From Zanthoxylum bungeanum (taxonomy: Eukaryota; Streptophyta; Magnoliopsida; Sapindales; Rutaceae): a stretch of 64,000 bases of DNA. The stretch covers positions 1 through 64,000 of the forward strand of contig SKCR01018441.1 in NCBI GenBank assembly GCA_019454045.1, read 5' to 3'. The notes beneath the pieces were generated by a model, which was not told where the DNA came from, did not search any database, and saw only the letters and a list, made by a program, of their open reading frames with translations. The position numbers were made by a program, and so were the translations under genes. Positions 23,848 through 35,979 of the stretch are shown one piece after another. Within the stretch, counting starts at the first letter, position 1. The number at the start of each line of letters is the position of its first letter.

Positions 23848-24750
23848 TGTAGACAACAGAACCTGGGCGACGCTGTTCTAGGCTCGCGGCCTAGTTGGGA
23901 AGTACGAAATAACATGGAGTCGCCACCCGGTGTGAACCGGGACAAAGATTTAAGGCCGCACTCACCCCTCGCAAGGGAAGACCTCAAACCGTTGGGTTCG
24001 GAATGGTCCCTTACTTATGTCACTTGTGATGATATAATTTGTTCAATAAACTAACCGAATCTATTCAACATTCATGCTCAAGGATACTTAGATCTAACAT
24101 GCTTTCATCCAAATAACTCCACACAATGTAACACAACAAGCATATTGAACCATTAAATCAACATGTATAAATCATTATCCAAACACATCATAAACTAATA
24201 ACATGCATAAAGAACAACCTAAATATGCTTTAACAAACTAAATTAAACCATGCTTTAAATAATAAATAAATAACCTACGAATTATAACATGCTCAAACAC
24301 AAGTTCGGATGAGACGAAATATGTGTATCTTAAGTGGTACGTGGTGTTGTATCCCGAGTGCAGACCGCAATACCGTCCATTCGGAATCGGCTACATAACT
24401 TACGTCCGGTTTTCCATCCGATATACCACAAAAGGGAACACATATCCCGCTCATCCAACAATCACATCATGCCTCAAATGACTCTCATGCAATAATATTT
24501 TAAAATAAATAAAATAAAATGAAAGATATAAGTAAAAAGGTGCCCTCAGGTCTAACCACTTTTGTCGTCCAAGAAAGGGCGTTACACGTCCGTTGGAAGG
24601 GTGAATGATCCGCAACTCTTTTGGTTCACTAATCCAACTTTTTCCTCGCTGTTTCGCTGTTTGGAGGCCGCTGTTTTCACTCCGTTTCGCTGCTGTTTTT
24701 GTTGTATTTTCGTAAGTAAAATACAGCCAATGCAGTGTATGACAATGACA
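23848..24750 (-). mobile_element. Inverted Tat-like LTR inside the gag-only element
   Basis: On the minus strand it starts TGTCATTGTCATACACTGC and ends TTCTGTTGTCTACA, 903 bp. Its last 180 bp are close to the Tat/Ogre-like LTR end (GGTTCACACCGGGTGGCGAC, AGAACAGCGTCGCCCA). The rest is diverged but includes the hairpin module. No 5-bp duplication is evident (GTAAC against ATCCT). It is either a nested solo LTR with decayed flanks or part of a rearrangement that also removed most of the 3' LTR. Confidence 0.7.
24303..24458 (-). other. Conserved LTR hairpin module, copy 4
   Basis: Minus-strand copy with the longest arms. GTTCGGATGAGACGAAATAT (from 24303) can pair with the region 24435-24458, which includes CACATATCCCGCTCATCC. 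Paired words are GGATGAG/CTCATCC and ATATGTG/CACATAT. The core again has ACCGGACGTAAG, GAATGGACGGTA and GGTCTGCACTCGGGAT on the minus strand. Confidence 0.6.
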
Positions 24751-24760
24751 ATCCTATTTT

Positions 24761-25110
24761 AGGTTGTTCTTAGTTTTCCATATCATATGATCGAGAAATG
24801 TTCATGAGATTGCCATGTGATGTTGCATGTTGTGATGACTAATTCCCTGCATGTAGAGTTAGAAACATGATACTCTTGGAAATAAGTGTTACTTAGGCCT
24901 GATTAAATTATTACACAAATCATTTCATTACAAGTGACATAAGTAAGGGACCATTCCGAACCCAACGGTTTGAGGACTTCCCTTGCGAGGGGTGAGTGCG
25001 GCCTTAAATCACATTTTCCCGGTTCACACCGGGTGGCGACTCCATGTTATTTCGTACTCCCAACTAGGCCGCGAGCCTAGAACAGCGTCGCCCAAGTTCT
25101 GTTGTCCACA
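24761..25110 (+). repeat. Truncated 3' LTR of the Tat/Ogre-like element
   Basis: 350 bp starting AGGTTGTTCTTAG correspond without indels to 20661-21010, with about 4-5 substitutions. The first 2.2 kb of the LTR is missing. Confidence 0.9.
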
Positions 25111-26853
25111 GCTAGTATTACACTTGTGCGCGTTATGGAAGCTTAACGGCATAGTTCTCATATATTTAAGTATTGGATACTTATGCAAGTGTGATAGGAG
25201 GTTCTGTTTGCCGATGGTACGGAAACAGCTTCGCTCTTGATAGACCCCTCGGAATCCCATTGGTAGTATGACTATGTGTCTATGGGAATCCGAATCAGGG
25301 TAGGTGTATTTGGTCTTAACTTGAGACTTGCATCGCTAATACTTACGACAATCAGTATACTTTGGTTTTGGTCGTCCGGGGCTTTAACACGTTCTGTGTA
25401 CGCCTCTTCTAGGTATATTGAGAATCGTAGTGTATTGGGTGTGATGTCAAGATGGAAGTATCACTTCAGTTGTATGGAGATGATGATCACGCATGATACG
25501 AAACTGATACTCTTGTATGCTGCAGCTATCGGGATAATATGACAATGTCATGATTATCCGATTATAGAGACTAGTTGCTAGTGATCCGATATATGCTTCG
25601 TACGGGGCAGACACAATTCCAGCCCTAGGCCTTGCATGTGACATCTGATATTGGATCGTAATACGCAATACTACATATACTACGCCTGACAAAGATTACA
25701 TATTCATTTAAAGAATATTTCTGGAGAATTGGGTAGGCATGGTGTTTTGCTAGAAGCCAACCATGTCATGTAAATCGGTGAGAACGTGGTACCGGGTACG
25801 CACGTATTCGGATAGTCTGATGACCGTATTTACTGCCAACATATCCAGGGATCTCTTGGGTCGCTTCCCGAAGATTCACCGTTGAGATTTGACTCGAACA
25901 GAAAATTAATCTATGATTAATTATGAGAGAGAAAATTAATCTGAGATTAATTACGGTAATAAATTAATCTAGGATTAATTAAAAGAGAAAGAATTAATAT
26001 GTGATTAATTACGTCTTGAATTTATCTGGGATTAAATTCGTCGAGAAGAGAGAACGCGATTAATTTAGAATTAATCGGTAAAGTAAATTTAATAGTGAAA
26101 TTAGATTTTACTATTTAATTTATTTAAATTGGGCTAAAATAATATATTAGATATATTAAATGAAATCGGATTTCAAAGCGGAATTAAAATTAGATTTTAA
26201 TTCAAGCGAACGAATTAATTTAGAATTAATTCGTAAGCTACTGACATAATAATATTGTGAGGCATTATTATTTAATTAAATTGGATTTAATTAAGTCGCA
26301 ACGGTAATTCGCTTAATTTGGAATTAAGCGAACCCGGGCCCGAGCGAAGTTGCGTGTTGGATTGTCCGACTTAAATTTGGAATTTGAAGTGGGGCCCACC
26401 AATTTACATCAAAGTGTTTGACACTTGATGGAATTTGGTAGTTTGTTGTGAATAAAGTATTGGATTGCTTTTAATTCACTCCAACCAATTCCAACACTCT
26501 TTGTCTTTAATTTTAAAAGACATATACCAACTTTGCAATCAATTTTAAGATATGATTTTAGAAATCAAAATACATTATTCCTCTTCTCTCTCACTCAAAT
26601 GCAGAACACATGCTTCTCTTGGAGAACAATTTTCTTTCAAATTTGGTTCAAGCTAGCACTTAAGGAGTGAATCAAGGTGATAGGGAAACTCACCCAAGTG
26701 TTGGAAACACTCAAGAAGGCTTGGAGCTTCTACCGAAATGCATAAAAGTTTTCAAACTCATCCGATCAATGTGAGTATTTCCGCAACTCTTTTGATTTTA
26801 TTCACACAAAAATCACTCTTAGATGATCTTGGAATGTTCTAGGAACACTTACA
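25111..26853 (+). repeat. 3' LTR of copia element A, second part
   Basis: Resumes with GCTAGTATTACACTTGTGCG and follows the 5' LTR to GGAACACTTACA, then the target duplication TGCCA. The palindrome array is at 25912-26040. There most centres are mutated but the GATTAATT half-sites are kept. Confidence 0.9.
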
Positions 26854-26984
26854 TGCCAGACATCGCCAGACTTACCTTGATGTACGAGCCCTCGGGTATG
26901 TTGATGCCTTACTTTGAGATTATTTGATCCCTATCTGAACTTTTATGGTTGATGTCTGAACTCTCGATTCCCTAACACTTTGAT

Positions 26985-27330
26985 TAGGAGATGTTTTAAT
27001 CTCTTCCGGTTTCATTTCTATCTCTAACAGTTGATAGACCCGCAGGCTTCCAATACTTCGATCGGTGATGAGATGATATGATCTCTCTAGGCTTCATTCC
27101 CAGCTCCAACAGTTGATAAACCTGCAGGCCTCCGATGCTTTAATCGGTGATGAGATGCTTCGATCTCGCTAAGCTTCATTCCAAGCTCCAATAGTTTATA
27201 GACTCGCAGACCTCTGATGCTTCGATCAGTGATGAAATGCTTCGATCTCGCCAGGTTTCATTCCCAGCTCCATCAGTTGATAGACTCGTAGGCCTCTGAT
27301 GCCTCTATCAGTGATGAGATGTTTTGATCT
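26985..27330. repeat. 82-bp minisatellite
   Basis: About four units at exact 82-bp spacing. The CAGTTGATAGAC word or its variant falls at 27028, 27110, 27192 and 27274. Each unit also has CTTCGATCNGTGATGAGATG and TTTCATTCCCAGCTCC. It lies in the short stretch between copia A and the hAT element. No open frame runs through it. Confidence 0.85.
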
Positions 27331-27539
27331 TTGCAGATGTGAGAATGGGTGCTCAACCCTTCGATACTTGATTAGGATTTGTTATGACCACCATGAGGAG
27401 AAATGAAATGATATCTTAAAGGGTAGGTGAGTCAAAATATAAAGAAAAATAGAAGTCATACCATATCAAGCTTAATAAGCAAATACATAGCACTTTTGAG
27501 ATATCTAGGTTGGTTTAGTGGTGACAATTTGGGTCAGGA

Positions 27540-27740
27540 TTCGTTTATTTGTTCGATTTGATTCGTTTTAAAGTGAATATTGGTTTGGAAAAATGGATTC
27601 GTTTAATAAATAGGTCAATTTGATTCGATTCGTTTAATAAACGAATCAAATCCGAATTTGAGCTCATCAATTCGTCTATTCATTTACAACTCGTTTATTA
27701 AATGAATCATAAACGAATCTAATTCGAATCCAATTCTTTT
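27540..27740. repeat. Left subterminal repeats of the hAT element
   Basis: Repeated GATTCGTTTAATAAACGAATC-type palindromes and half-copies (ATTCGTTT, AAACGAAT). Such subterminal arrays are where Ac-type transposases bind in related elements. The matching right array is at 41660-41960. Confidence 0.65.
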
Positions 27741-27835
27741 AGTATCCGTTTAATTATATTACAAATTTATCCTTATTTTTGTTGATTGTATTTATTAAAC
27801 GTGAATGATATTTTAGTAATTTCGTATGTTTAACC

Positions 27836-27850
27836 TAAGTATATAAAGTA
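27836..27850 (+). promoter_or_regulatory. TATA-like box of the hAT transposase gene
   Basis: AAGTATATAAAGTAAAA lies 320 bp inside the left end and is followed by a CT-rich leader (CTCTCAATCTCTCTCAATC). Position fits the transposase promoter. Inferred from sequence only. Confidence 0.35.
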
Positions 27851-28129
27851 AAAACTAAATTCTATACCTAAATTCTAAAACTAAATGTCGCATCTCTCAA
27901 TCTCTCTCAATCAAACCTAAACTCTCAATCAAACTCAAATCTCAACTGAACTCAAATCTCGTGGTAATCTAGTAAGTCGTAACTATCGTATATTGATTTC
28001 TTCTTTTCTAGTTCAATCATTTGAGTAGTTTCTGAAACCATCGAAATAAGATATTTCCAAGTATTAAAGTAAATGTCTATGAACTATGATTTAGATAATC
28101 AGGAAACATTACTCAGCTGGCTTCAAAGC

Positions 28130-30289
28130 TGTTGGATAATATGACCCATAGCGTCACTATTTGTACAGATCACGGTGTTGTTGTACAAATTAACTATGTG
28201 ACAAGGAAATTGCACTCTCATCATTTGTGATTAGATCACCATAGATATAAAATGAAGAGAGGTCCATATGATTAGTTCCTGGATTGAGATGATATGAGAC
28301 AGTATCAATCCCCGAGGATTAATCATTAAATATCCCTAGCCAAAGTATTATCGAGACTGGACATCGATAATGCGGAATAGGCTAGTATTGCACTTGTGCG
28401 TGTTGTGAGGGCACAACGGCATAGTTCTCATATATATAAGTATTGGATACTTATGCAAGTGCGATAGGAGGTCGTGTTTCACCGATGGTACGGGAAACAG
28501 CTTCACTCTGGATAGACCCCTCGGAATCCCATTGGTATTATGACTATGTGTCTATGGGAGGCGAATCGAAATCGAGGTAGGTGTGTATAGTCTTAACCTG
28601 AGACTTGCATCGCTAATACTTGCGATAATCGGTAGACTTTGGTCTTGGTGGTACAGGGCTTTAACCGGTTGTGTGTACACCACTTCCGGGTTTATCAGAG
28701 AGTCGTAGTGTATTGGGTGTGATGTCGAGACGGAAGTTGTCACAGTCATATTGGAGTTGATGTCACGCAGGATACGGTACTAGTGCTCTTGAGTGTTGCG
28801 CAACCAATCGGGATATTGTGACCAGGTCATGTATATCCGATTATAGAGACTATGTTACCAGACATCCGATATGTGTTTCGGACGGGGCAGACACTTATCC
28901 AGCCCCAGCCCTAGCACGTGATTATCCGATACTGGGCCGATGTACACAATACTACGGTATACTACGCTTGATACAGATCTATATATTCCTGTAAGAATAT
29001 TTCTGGAGAATTGGGTAGGCATGGCGTTTTGCTAGAGGCTAACCTTGTCTTGTAAATCGGTATAAACGTAGTACGAGGTACTTACGTGTTCGGATAGTCC
29101 GACGACCGTATTTACTGCCAACATATCCGGAGATCTCATGGGTCGGTTCCCGAAGATTCACCGATGACGTATTACTCGCACTTTGATTAATCTGGGATTA
29201 ATTAGAAGAGAGAGATAGAATTAATCTGGGATTAATTCGATGAGAGAGAAAATTAATCTGGGATTAATTGCGGAGATATTTTATCTGGGATAAAATATTA
29301 ATTAAAGAGAGAGAACGATTAATTTGGAATTAATCGATAAAATAATATATTCGATATATTATTAGAAATTGGATTTCGACGCGGAATTAAAATTAGATTT
29401 TAATTCGGGCGAACGAATTAATTTAGAATTAATTCGTTAGCGACGTGAATAGTGAATTCGCTAGGCGTAATCATTTAATTACGACGCGACGGAAAATTCG
29501 TTAATTTGGAATTAGCGAACCCGAGCCCAAGAGTGATTGCGAGCGCATTCGCATTTCGAATTCGAACGCGGCATGCGAGCAGTCAATCAAGCGTCAAATC
29601 GTTTGTCACATCATGCGTCAAATCAATTGTCACTTAGAGTGATGTGACTTGACAACATATCACTTTATTAAAGTGATGTGATGTGACTTAAAGTAAAAAG
29701 TAGAAATGATGGGTAATAAGTTGATTGAAAGCTTTTGCTTTAATTTTAAATAGAAAAAGTAAATGGTTTATTACATATATAATTTTGGAAATTATATAAA
29801 CCTTTTTTACTTTTTTATTTTCTAACTTATCACTCTCTCTCTCACATGCAAAGGACATACGGTCCTTTCTCTTTCCCTCCCATTTTTCTTCTCTTCTTCT
29901 TCTCGGCTCACTGCCGATTCTTCTTCTCTTCTTCTGTTTTTCACCGAAAATTTGAGAAGCAAGATGAAGATAAACTAGTGCTAGCACACTCTAGGAGTGA
30001 TACAAAGGTGATAGGGAAGTGAGTTTGTGAGCATGGAAGCTTGAAGCTTGGAGCTTCAATGGTGGTCTTCAATGGCCGAAAATGGTGAGCACCAAACCAG
30101 TCCAAACCGCACAGCCCACTGCAAGGAGAAGCTACTGCCGTGACTTGGAGGGAGCCAAAAACGCATCTTGTTCTTCATCCATCAAAACCGAATTCAATGT
30201 GAGTTGATTCCGCCACCTCCTTTGATGTGTTCATATATGGTTTTTTATGCATGTTTTGTGATCCTTGGGACTTTGATTTAACTCTTTCA
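28130..30289 (+). repeat. 5' LTR of copia element D
   Basis: 2160 bp, TGTTGGATAA to ACTCTTTCA. The palindrome array is at 29188-29300. A TATA-like TATATAA is at 29793, before the CT-rich leader. It is nearly the same as 35980-38140, apart from a few substitutions and short indels. Confidence 0.9.
29188..29300. promoter_or_regulatory. Palindrome array in the 5' LTR of element D
   Basis: Three copies of the ATTAATC-TGG-GATTAAT palindrome, separated by GA-rich spacers, are followed by TTTTATCTGGGATAAAA, a variant that keeps the symmetry with different arms. The array repeats at 37040-37160. Confidence 0.5.
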
Positions 30290-33200
30290 ATGGTATCAGA
30301 AGCTTTTGATGCATGAAAACCGAATTAGGGTTCTTGAGTAAATTTGGGGCTTTTTGATTTTGGCTTGATTATGACAAATTGATTGTTCAAGAATGCTTAT
30401 ATATGATCTAATTTGAGATATATGTAATCAATTTGACAAAAAATTGATTGGATTGATTTTCCCCAATTTGCAAATTTTTGTCAAAACTTTAATTTGGGTA
30501 AACTCGATTTAGGCATGATTTGGTTGAATTGTTTGATGCATTATGCTTGAATGAGGTTGAATTGAAGTTGTGCATGATCAATTTCAAGAAAATTGGATTA
30601 GATCCATTTTCCCCAATTCTTAGGTTGGATATGAAACTTGAAATTGGGCAAAATGTGTTTAAGCATGTTTTTATTGAATGGATGTTTAAGTATGCTTAGA
30701 ACATGTTTAATTGAGATTGTGTGTGGTCAATTTCATGAAATTGGATTGGATTCATTTTTCCCCAAATTGGAGGCTTGGCCGAAAATGTAATAACCCTAAT
30801 GTCTTGGTAATTTTGTTTTGTTTGATCATTGGATGACATAAAACAATTGGTTAATGTTGTTTTGAAGTTCAATTGGATTGAATTTTGATTTGGAACATTT
30901 TCCCTTTTAAAGTGGCTTGGCCGATTTTAAAGAACATGAAATTCTTTGTGATTTTGTTGTTTTAATTCATTGGATGAATTGTATTGATTTGGGAAATTAA
31001 GATTGTGGACTCAATTGGATTGAAACCGAATGAATTGAAAAAACCCCTAATTGCCGAGACTTGATAGCATGTTAATTGGGTTTGATTTTGATTGAATTGT
31101 GTTGGACACTATTTGGTTGTTAAAGTGCATGATTAATTAGGCTAATTGATATTTTAAAATGTTAATTGGGTAATTGATTGTGTATTACACTTAGGTTAAT
31201 TAATTGTGAAATTTGGAATTTTATAAGTTAATTAATTTGGGCTTAATTTTGGAAATTGGGCTTGTTAGGTTGTAATTGGGCTTTTGGGCTTTGTTGTAAC
31301 AAAGTTGGGTTTAGGCAAAATTGGTTGGATCCAATTAGGCCCAAAACCGAATCCAAAAGGTCCAATTATGACTTAATGGACCTTAATTATTTAATTGGGC
31401 CTAATGGGCCAAAATTAATTTAAAGGCTTATGGGGTAACTCCCGGATTGGATTTTGGTTGTTCGGTTTGACCCGAGTTGACCAAAAGTCCACGCCTATAG
31501 AAATTAATTAAAAGCCCATTAGACTTTAATTAAATAAAACATTAGATGGTTAATCGGGCTTTGAGACCCGTTGCGATTAAATTTGGAATTTAAGTCGTAA
31601 AGGTTCGTTAATAAAAGTGTAATATTTAATTTAGAATTAAATAATGAATTAGAATTAAATACGTATTAAATTGGATTTAATTATGTAATTTAATTTAATT
31701 CGTAGAAATTGTACTTTGAGTACGTGTTCGCAAAACGAGTTTGACTCGAACAAAAATCAAATCTTTGTTTGAACATTGGATGATCACTAATATTCAAGAT
31801 TAATTAATTTGATTGATTGATTGATAACATGCTTGTATGAATACATGGTTGTGATGTTTGAATAATGTATATCGGATGGATATTAGTCGGGTTGGGCGAT
31901 TTTGGAAATTGTAATAAATTTGATTTATTAAATTGGACCTGCGTGTCCAGCCTTATCTCCTATTTCTTTGTATTCTCTTCTCACCTATTCCCCTCCATGT
32001 AAAAGAGGTTTCTTTAGAAGTGTAGTGTAACGGGTAGAAGTAATACAAGTGCTAGCGGGAGAGAGAAAGTGAGAGATTTGATCTAGGATCAATGTAAAAT
32101 ATCCATCCGCATATCATTATTATTTTATTTCATACTCGCTTTATTATGTGTTTAGAATGCATGCTTAAGGGTGTATGATGATGAGACCTTAACAAAGATA
32201 ATTAAATTGGTAGCCAATTTGCACGGAGAAAAACCCTCGTTAAATATCATGCGTTTTTCCTTCCATTGAGTGATTCTTACTCAAGATCCGAGATTGGCAG
32301 GGGTTGTTGGCCAAAGTCAAGCCCTTGTCCATCAAAGATGTGTTTTAATCACGAGGCTTTGTTCCATATCGGTGTCGTGTCCAAGTTGTGGTTTGTTGGC
32401 CAAAGTCAAGACCACTTCTTGTCCATTGACATTGATTACGAAGCTTCCATGTCAATGGGTCCGCGCTTGACTGGAATCATTAGGTTTGTTGTGCCAAAGC
32501 CAAGGCCTAGTTGATTCAGAGGAAAAAGGTTAGGGTATACATTCGATGTATAGGCATATATAAGATATATGTTTAGGACTTGGATGTCCACCTACTGGAT
32601 CTAGGAGTTGGATTAGATCTAATTGATCTTCGAGATCTACCTAGTTAATTATCATACAATTTGTTGGCCAAAGTCAAGATTGTGTGATATTTAACGGGAT
32701 CCTAGCCCACTAGGAAACACGGTTTCCCGAGTACTCGACAGAGGGTTAGAGGCTCGACGAAAAATAGTGGGAGGCAAGTATTGAATTTGCAACATTCGTT
32801 CGAATACTCGCTAAACACGCTCATTTTATTTTATTTCGTCATTAGATTAAATGTTAGTTGGACTAATATTTAAATTGTTGTTTTAATAAAACAGTTGGAC
32901 TGTATTATACTTGATTATATATAATTGGATTATATTAATCAATATATTTGAATTAATTAATTTCAGTTTACAGTTGATTTTATAATTGGATTATAGTAAT
33001 CAATGTAATTGAGGTTAATTAATTTGGATTATATTTGATTATATAGTTGGACTATTATAATCATTATAATATATAAAGTACCACTTATCGTTGATTAAAT
33101 AGTTGGACTATTGTAATCAAGATAAAGTTGAAAAGTTGGATATTTAAAATATAATCTAGATTAAAATATTTTAAATGATTTAATTTTCAAATTGGGAATA

Positions 33201-33540
33201 AATAATAGGTTACTTTATTTGATAAAATAACTTATTATACTTTTAGCCCAAAATTAAGCAAGATAAGTAGAGCATAAAATCTTTGGAGATTTTTTGTTAT
33301 GATGACTTTAATGCTTAATTAATATACTTGTCATAAATCTAATTTTGGATTTAAGAAGTATTAAAATTGCAATTTATAATTCTTGGAGAATTAATTGGCT
33401 ATTCATTAAAGTCAAAGTTTGCAATTGGGCATGTAGCATGAGGTGCACATTCCTTTCAATATTCTAACCCAAGGCTTGACCTAAGTTTCCTAAAATATTG
33501 AAAAGGATAATTGACATATCCCAAAGTGACTACCATTTGG
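30290..33540 (+). mobile_element. Primer site and non-coding leader of element D
   Basis: The primer-binding site TGGTATCAGA is at 30291-30300 (initiator tRNA-Met type). It is followed by about 3.2 kb of AT-rich leader with TTTTCCCC and TTGGGCC blocks and the TTGTTGGCCAAAGTCAAG phrase shared with element A. The 82-codon and 66-codon frames near 32270 are part of this repeated leader and do not resemble known proteins. Confidence 0.6.
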
Positions 33541-35979
33541 ATATGGAAGACACAAAGGAATTAAAGAAAGGGCGAGGCTCTAACTTTAAAAATGTTTGTC
33601 TTAGTTATGTTCACAGCTAGTATTGAAATTAGATTTTAAATACTTAGTGTGGTACATAAAATATATGTATTGATATTCAGAATCTGCTTTGAGCAGGATA
33701 CTGACTTCAAGCTGAGATTGCTCTGCGAATCGGAAACGGGACGAAAGTCGCTGTTTCGACCGTAGATACCTAAGTTTAGGAACTACCCTTAGGGTATATG
33801 TACTTGAATTAGGAACTGTTATAATGTAACTAGTTTGACTAGAGACATTATCTCTTTATCAGTGTTTAATCCGTTGCGGATAAAACCTTTATATTATAGA
33901 ACACTAAGTGTTTTATTATATAAAGATGATACTGAGATAAATGCATTAGATGTAAATAACATAATTTATATTTTGAATATAAATTAAAATCTCAAACATA
34001 TAAATTGACAAATAAATAGCTTAAATTGATTTGATCAATAGAGACTTATTCGTGGCATTGTTGTCTAGGACACAATTTAACGAGACTCGTATATCCACAC
34101 TTTTGAAGAGTGGATACTAGGACTGATTTGACTATTCAAATAAGGTCTGCGAATCTAGTTTATTAGGTAAAGTACCTAAAATACTATTTACTTGGTAATA
34201 GTGTAAGTGCCACCGATCTGTTAGCCCTATTCATGGTGAAGTTAGTGGCCCATATCTAGCTAGGCTATATGAACATGAATATTTCGTGACCTTAACGGAT
34301 GTGGCATCACGTTATGGTTATGTGTTTCTTTTGAAGAACGCAAATCAGAAACTTTAAAGTTTCGACACGAAATACACAAACAGATCGGCTATAGCATTAT
34401 TCCGCCACGGTAAGACCGTAATGGAAAATACTTTAGCAGTAAGTTTCTCGTATACATGAAAGAGTACGGTATTCTTTCATAAGAGGACTCCTCCCGAGAC
34501 ACGTCAGTTAGACGGTGTGTCCGAACGGATTAACAGAATCATGTTAGACATGATAAGGCTAATCACGAGTCACTCTGAGCTACTATTTCCTTCAAAAGGA
34601 TATGTATTATCAGTGCAAAACTTATTTAGAATAAGGTTCCATAATAATCTGTTTGACAGATATCATATAGGATATGAACAGGAAAGAAACGAGGTTTCTC
34701 ATTCCTGACAATTTGGGTATGCTAGGCATAACGTTTGGATGATACCAAATTAAGGACCCAAATTGGATAAGTGCCAATATTGGTTATCCTAAGGGAAACC
34801 ATAAGTATAGTACTTAACACCTCACTAGAGAACAATTAGATTGTTGCTCTCCATGCGGTTTTCCTAAGAGGAATACCGATATGCAGTGGCAAGTGGGAGG
34901 ACAGTATAACTCGATGAAAATCGGAGTAATACTGTTCTAGGCACTGAATCATAATGGAACATATATAGTTCATCAAGGATGAAACTATACCATTAATCTT
35001 CGAATACACAAGAACATAGGAAGTGATACGAGGTATCGACTCCCTATTATGACAAAGTGTCATGAGTCCGAAATGGATTCGATGTATATCAATATGTTTG
35101 GATTGAAGCAAGCATAAGGTTCTTGGAACTGACGTTTTGAAATAATCAAAATAGTTTATGATTTGACTCAAAACGAAATAATTCTTGTGTATATAAGGAG
35201 GTTAGTGGGAGAGGGCACTGACAATGAAATTCCCATAAAACAATCGGTGAAAGCTTGGCTTTCATAAGAAATTCTCCGTAGAATTCTGGGGAGTAACAAC
35301 CTTTATTCAAGGAATAAAGATCTACTGGGCTAGATTTGGAGTTGGTAACACTCTCTGAGAAATTGTACATTTAAAATGTACTTGTATTGGTGTCTCATAC
35401 GCTTTGAGCATATGGAGTCATAATCGGGTCAATCCAAGTGATAGTCACTGGATTGAAGATTAAGAACATCAGTTAGTATCTGAGAGAACTAAAGATGTTG
35501 TCTTAAATTATGGAGATGGAGAACTTGAAGTGACTGGGATCACTGTTGCAAGTTTCCAAACCGGTAAATACTACGGTACTATAAAGTTTGAACACTGGGA
35601 CAGTGAGCTGGAAATATTCCGAGCAAGATAACTGTTGCCGATTAACAACAAAAACGGATTATTGTTGCAGCTAAGGCAGCAATAGAAGCCATTTGGATCG
35701 ATAATAATCTAATTAGATTAGATATAGTTCTGTAGCAGCTGAGCTAGGCGTCAGCACAGGCTAAAGAATTAAAGGTCTCATCGACGATCCAGATATATAC
35801 TTCTATATCATCTGATTCGTTCGGATCATACATCGTGGCGATGTGATGATCGTGTAAATCGCGTCAGACGATAATTAAGCAAATCCGCTGACGAAAACAT
35901 TTCCTCAGCAATTTGAGCGAATTGTACATAGTTCGGGCGTTAGACACTCGAGTGACTGGCTATGTGCCAAGTGGGAGAT
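33541..35979 (+). pseudogene. pol: Copia gag-pol remnant of element D, RT core deleted
   Basis: The order is parallel to element A. After a vestige of the gag/protease area, the integrase start reads IHGEVSGP near 34231, where A has VHSDVSGP, so the first catalytic Asp is Glu. The RT block present in A at about 16610-16975 (with the DVKTAFLN motif) is missing; D joins GTTTGGA directly to the GGATTGAAGCAAGC segment near 35100. The YVDD segment of A (17100-17155) is also absent; D reads CCCATAAAACA then GTGAAAGCTTGG near 35240. Many stops and frameshifts remain. It cannot supply its own RT or integrase. Confidence 0.75.

Larger units (their letters stand above)
18440..25110 (+). mobile_element. 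Gag-only Tat/Ogre-like gypsy element nested in the 3' LTR of element A
   Basis: It starts TGTAGGCACTGC and ends TTCTGTTGTCCACA. Flanks ACTAG (18435-18439) and GCTAG (25111-25115) form a 5-bp duplication with one mismatch; the uninterrupted LTR reads GGCTAG here. It has a long 5' LTR (2571 bp), a primer site TGGCGACTCCACTGGGGA after the LTR, a repeated leader and one gag frame. No protease, RT or integrase is seen. The last 350 bp match the LTR end at all but about 4-5 positions, so insertion is fairly recent. The 3' LTR is truncated and an inverted related LTR lies beside it. Confidence 0.8.
7746..26853 (+). mobile_element. Ty1/copia element A, complete but interrupted by two insertions
   Basis: The 5-bp target duplication TGCCA flanks both ends (7741-7745 and 26854-26858). 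The two LTRs of about 2.0 kb start TGTTGGA and end GGAACACTTACA. The primer-binding site ATGGTATC/AGAGCC (initiator tRNA-Met type) is split by a gypsy solo LTR, and the polypurine tract GTGGGAGAT lies at 18183-18191. Without its guests the element is about 10.2 kb. The LTRs differ at about 10 of the 210 bases compared by eye, so it is older than B and D. The gag-pol region is broken throughout. Confidence 0.9.

Noticed and set aside
29688..29987. Minus-strand frame of 99 codons rich in Arg/Lys/Glu
   Set aside because: Antisense of the CT-rich LTR leader in element D; low complexity only.
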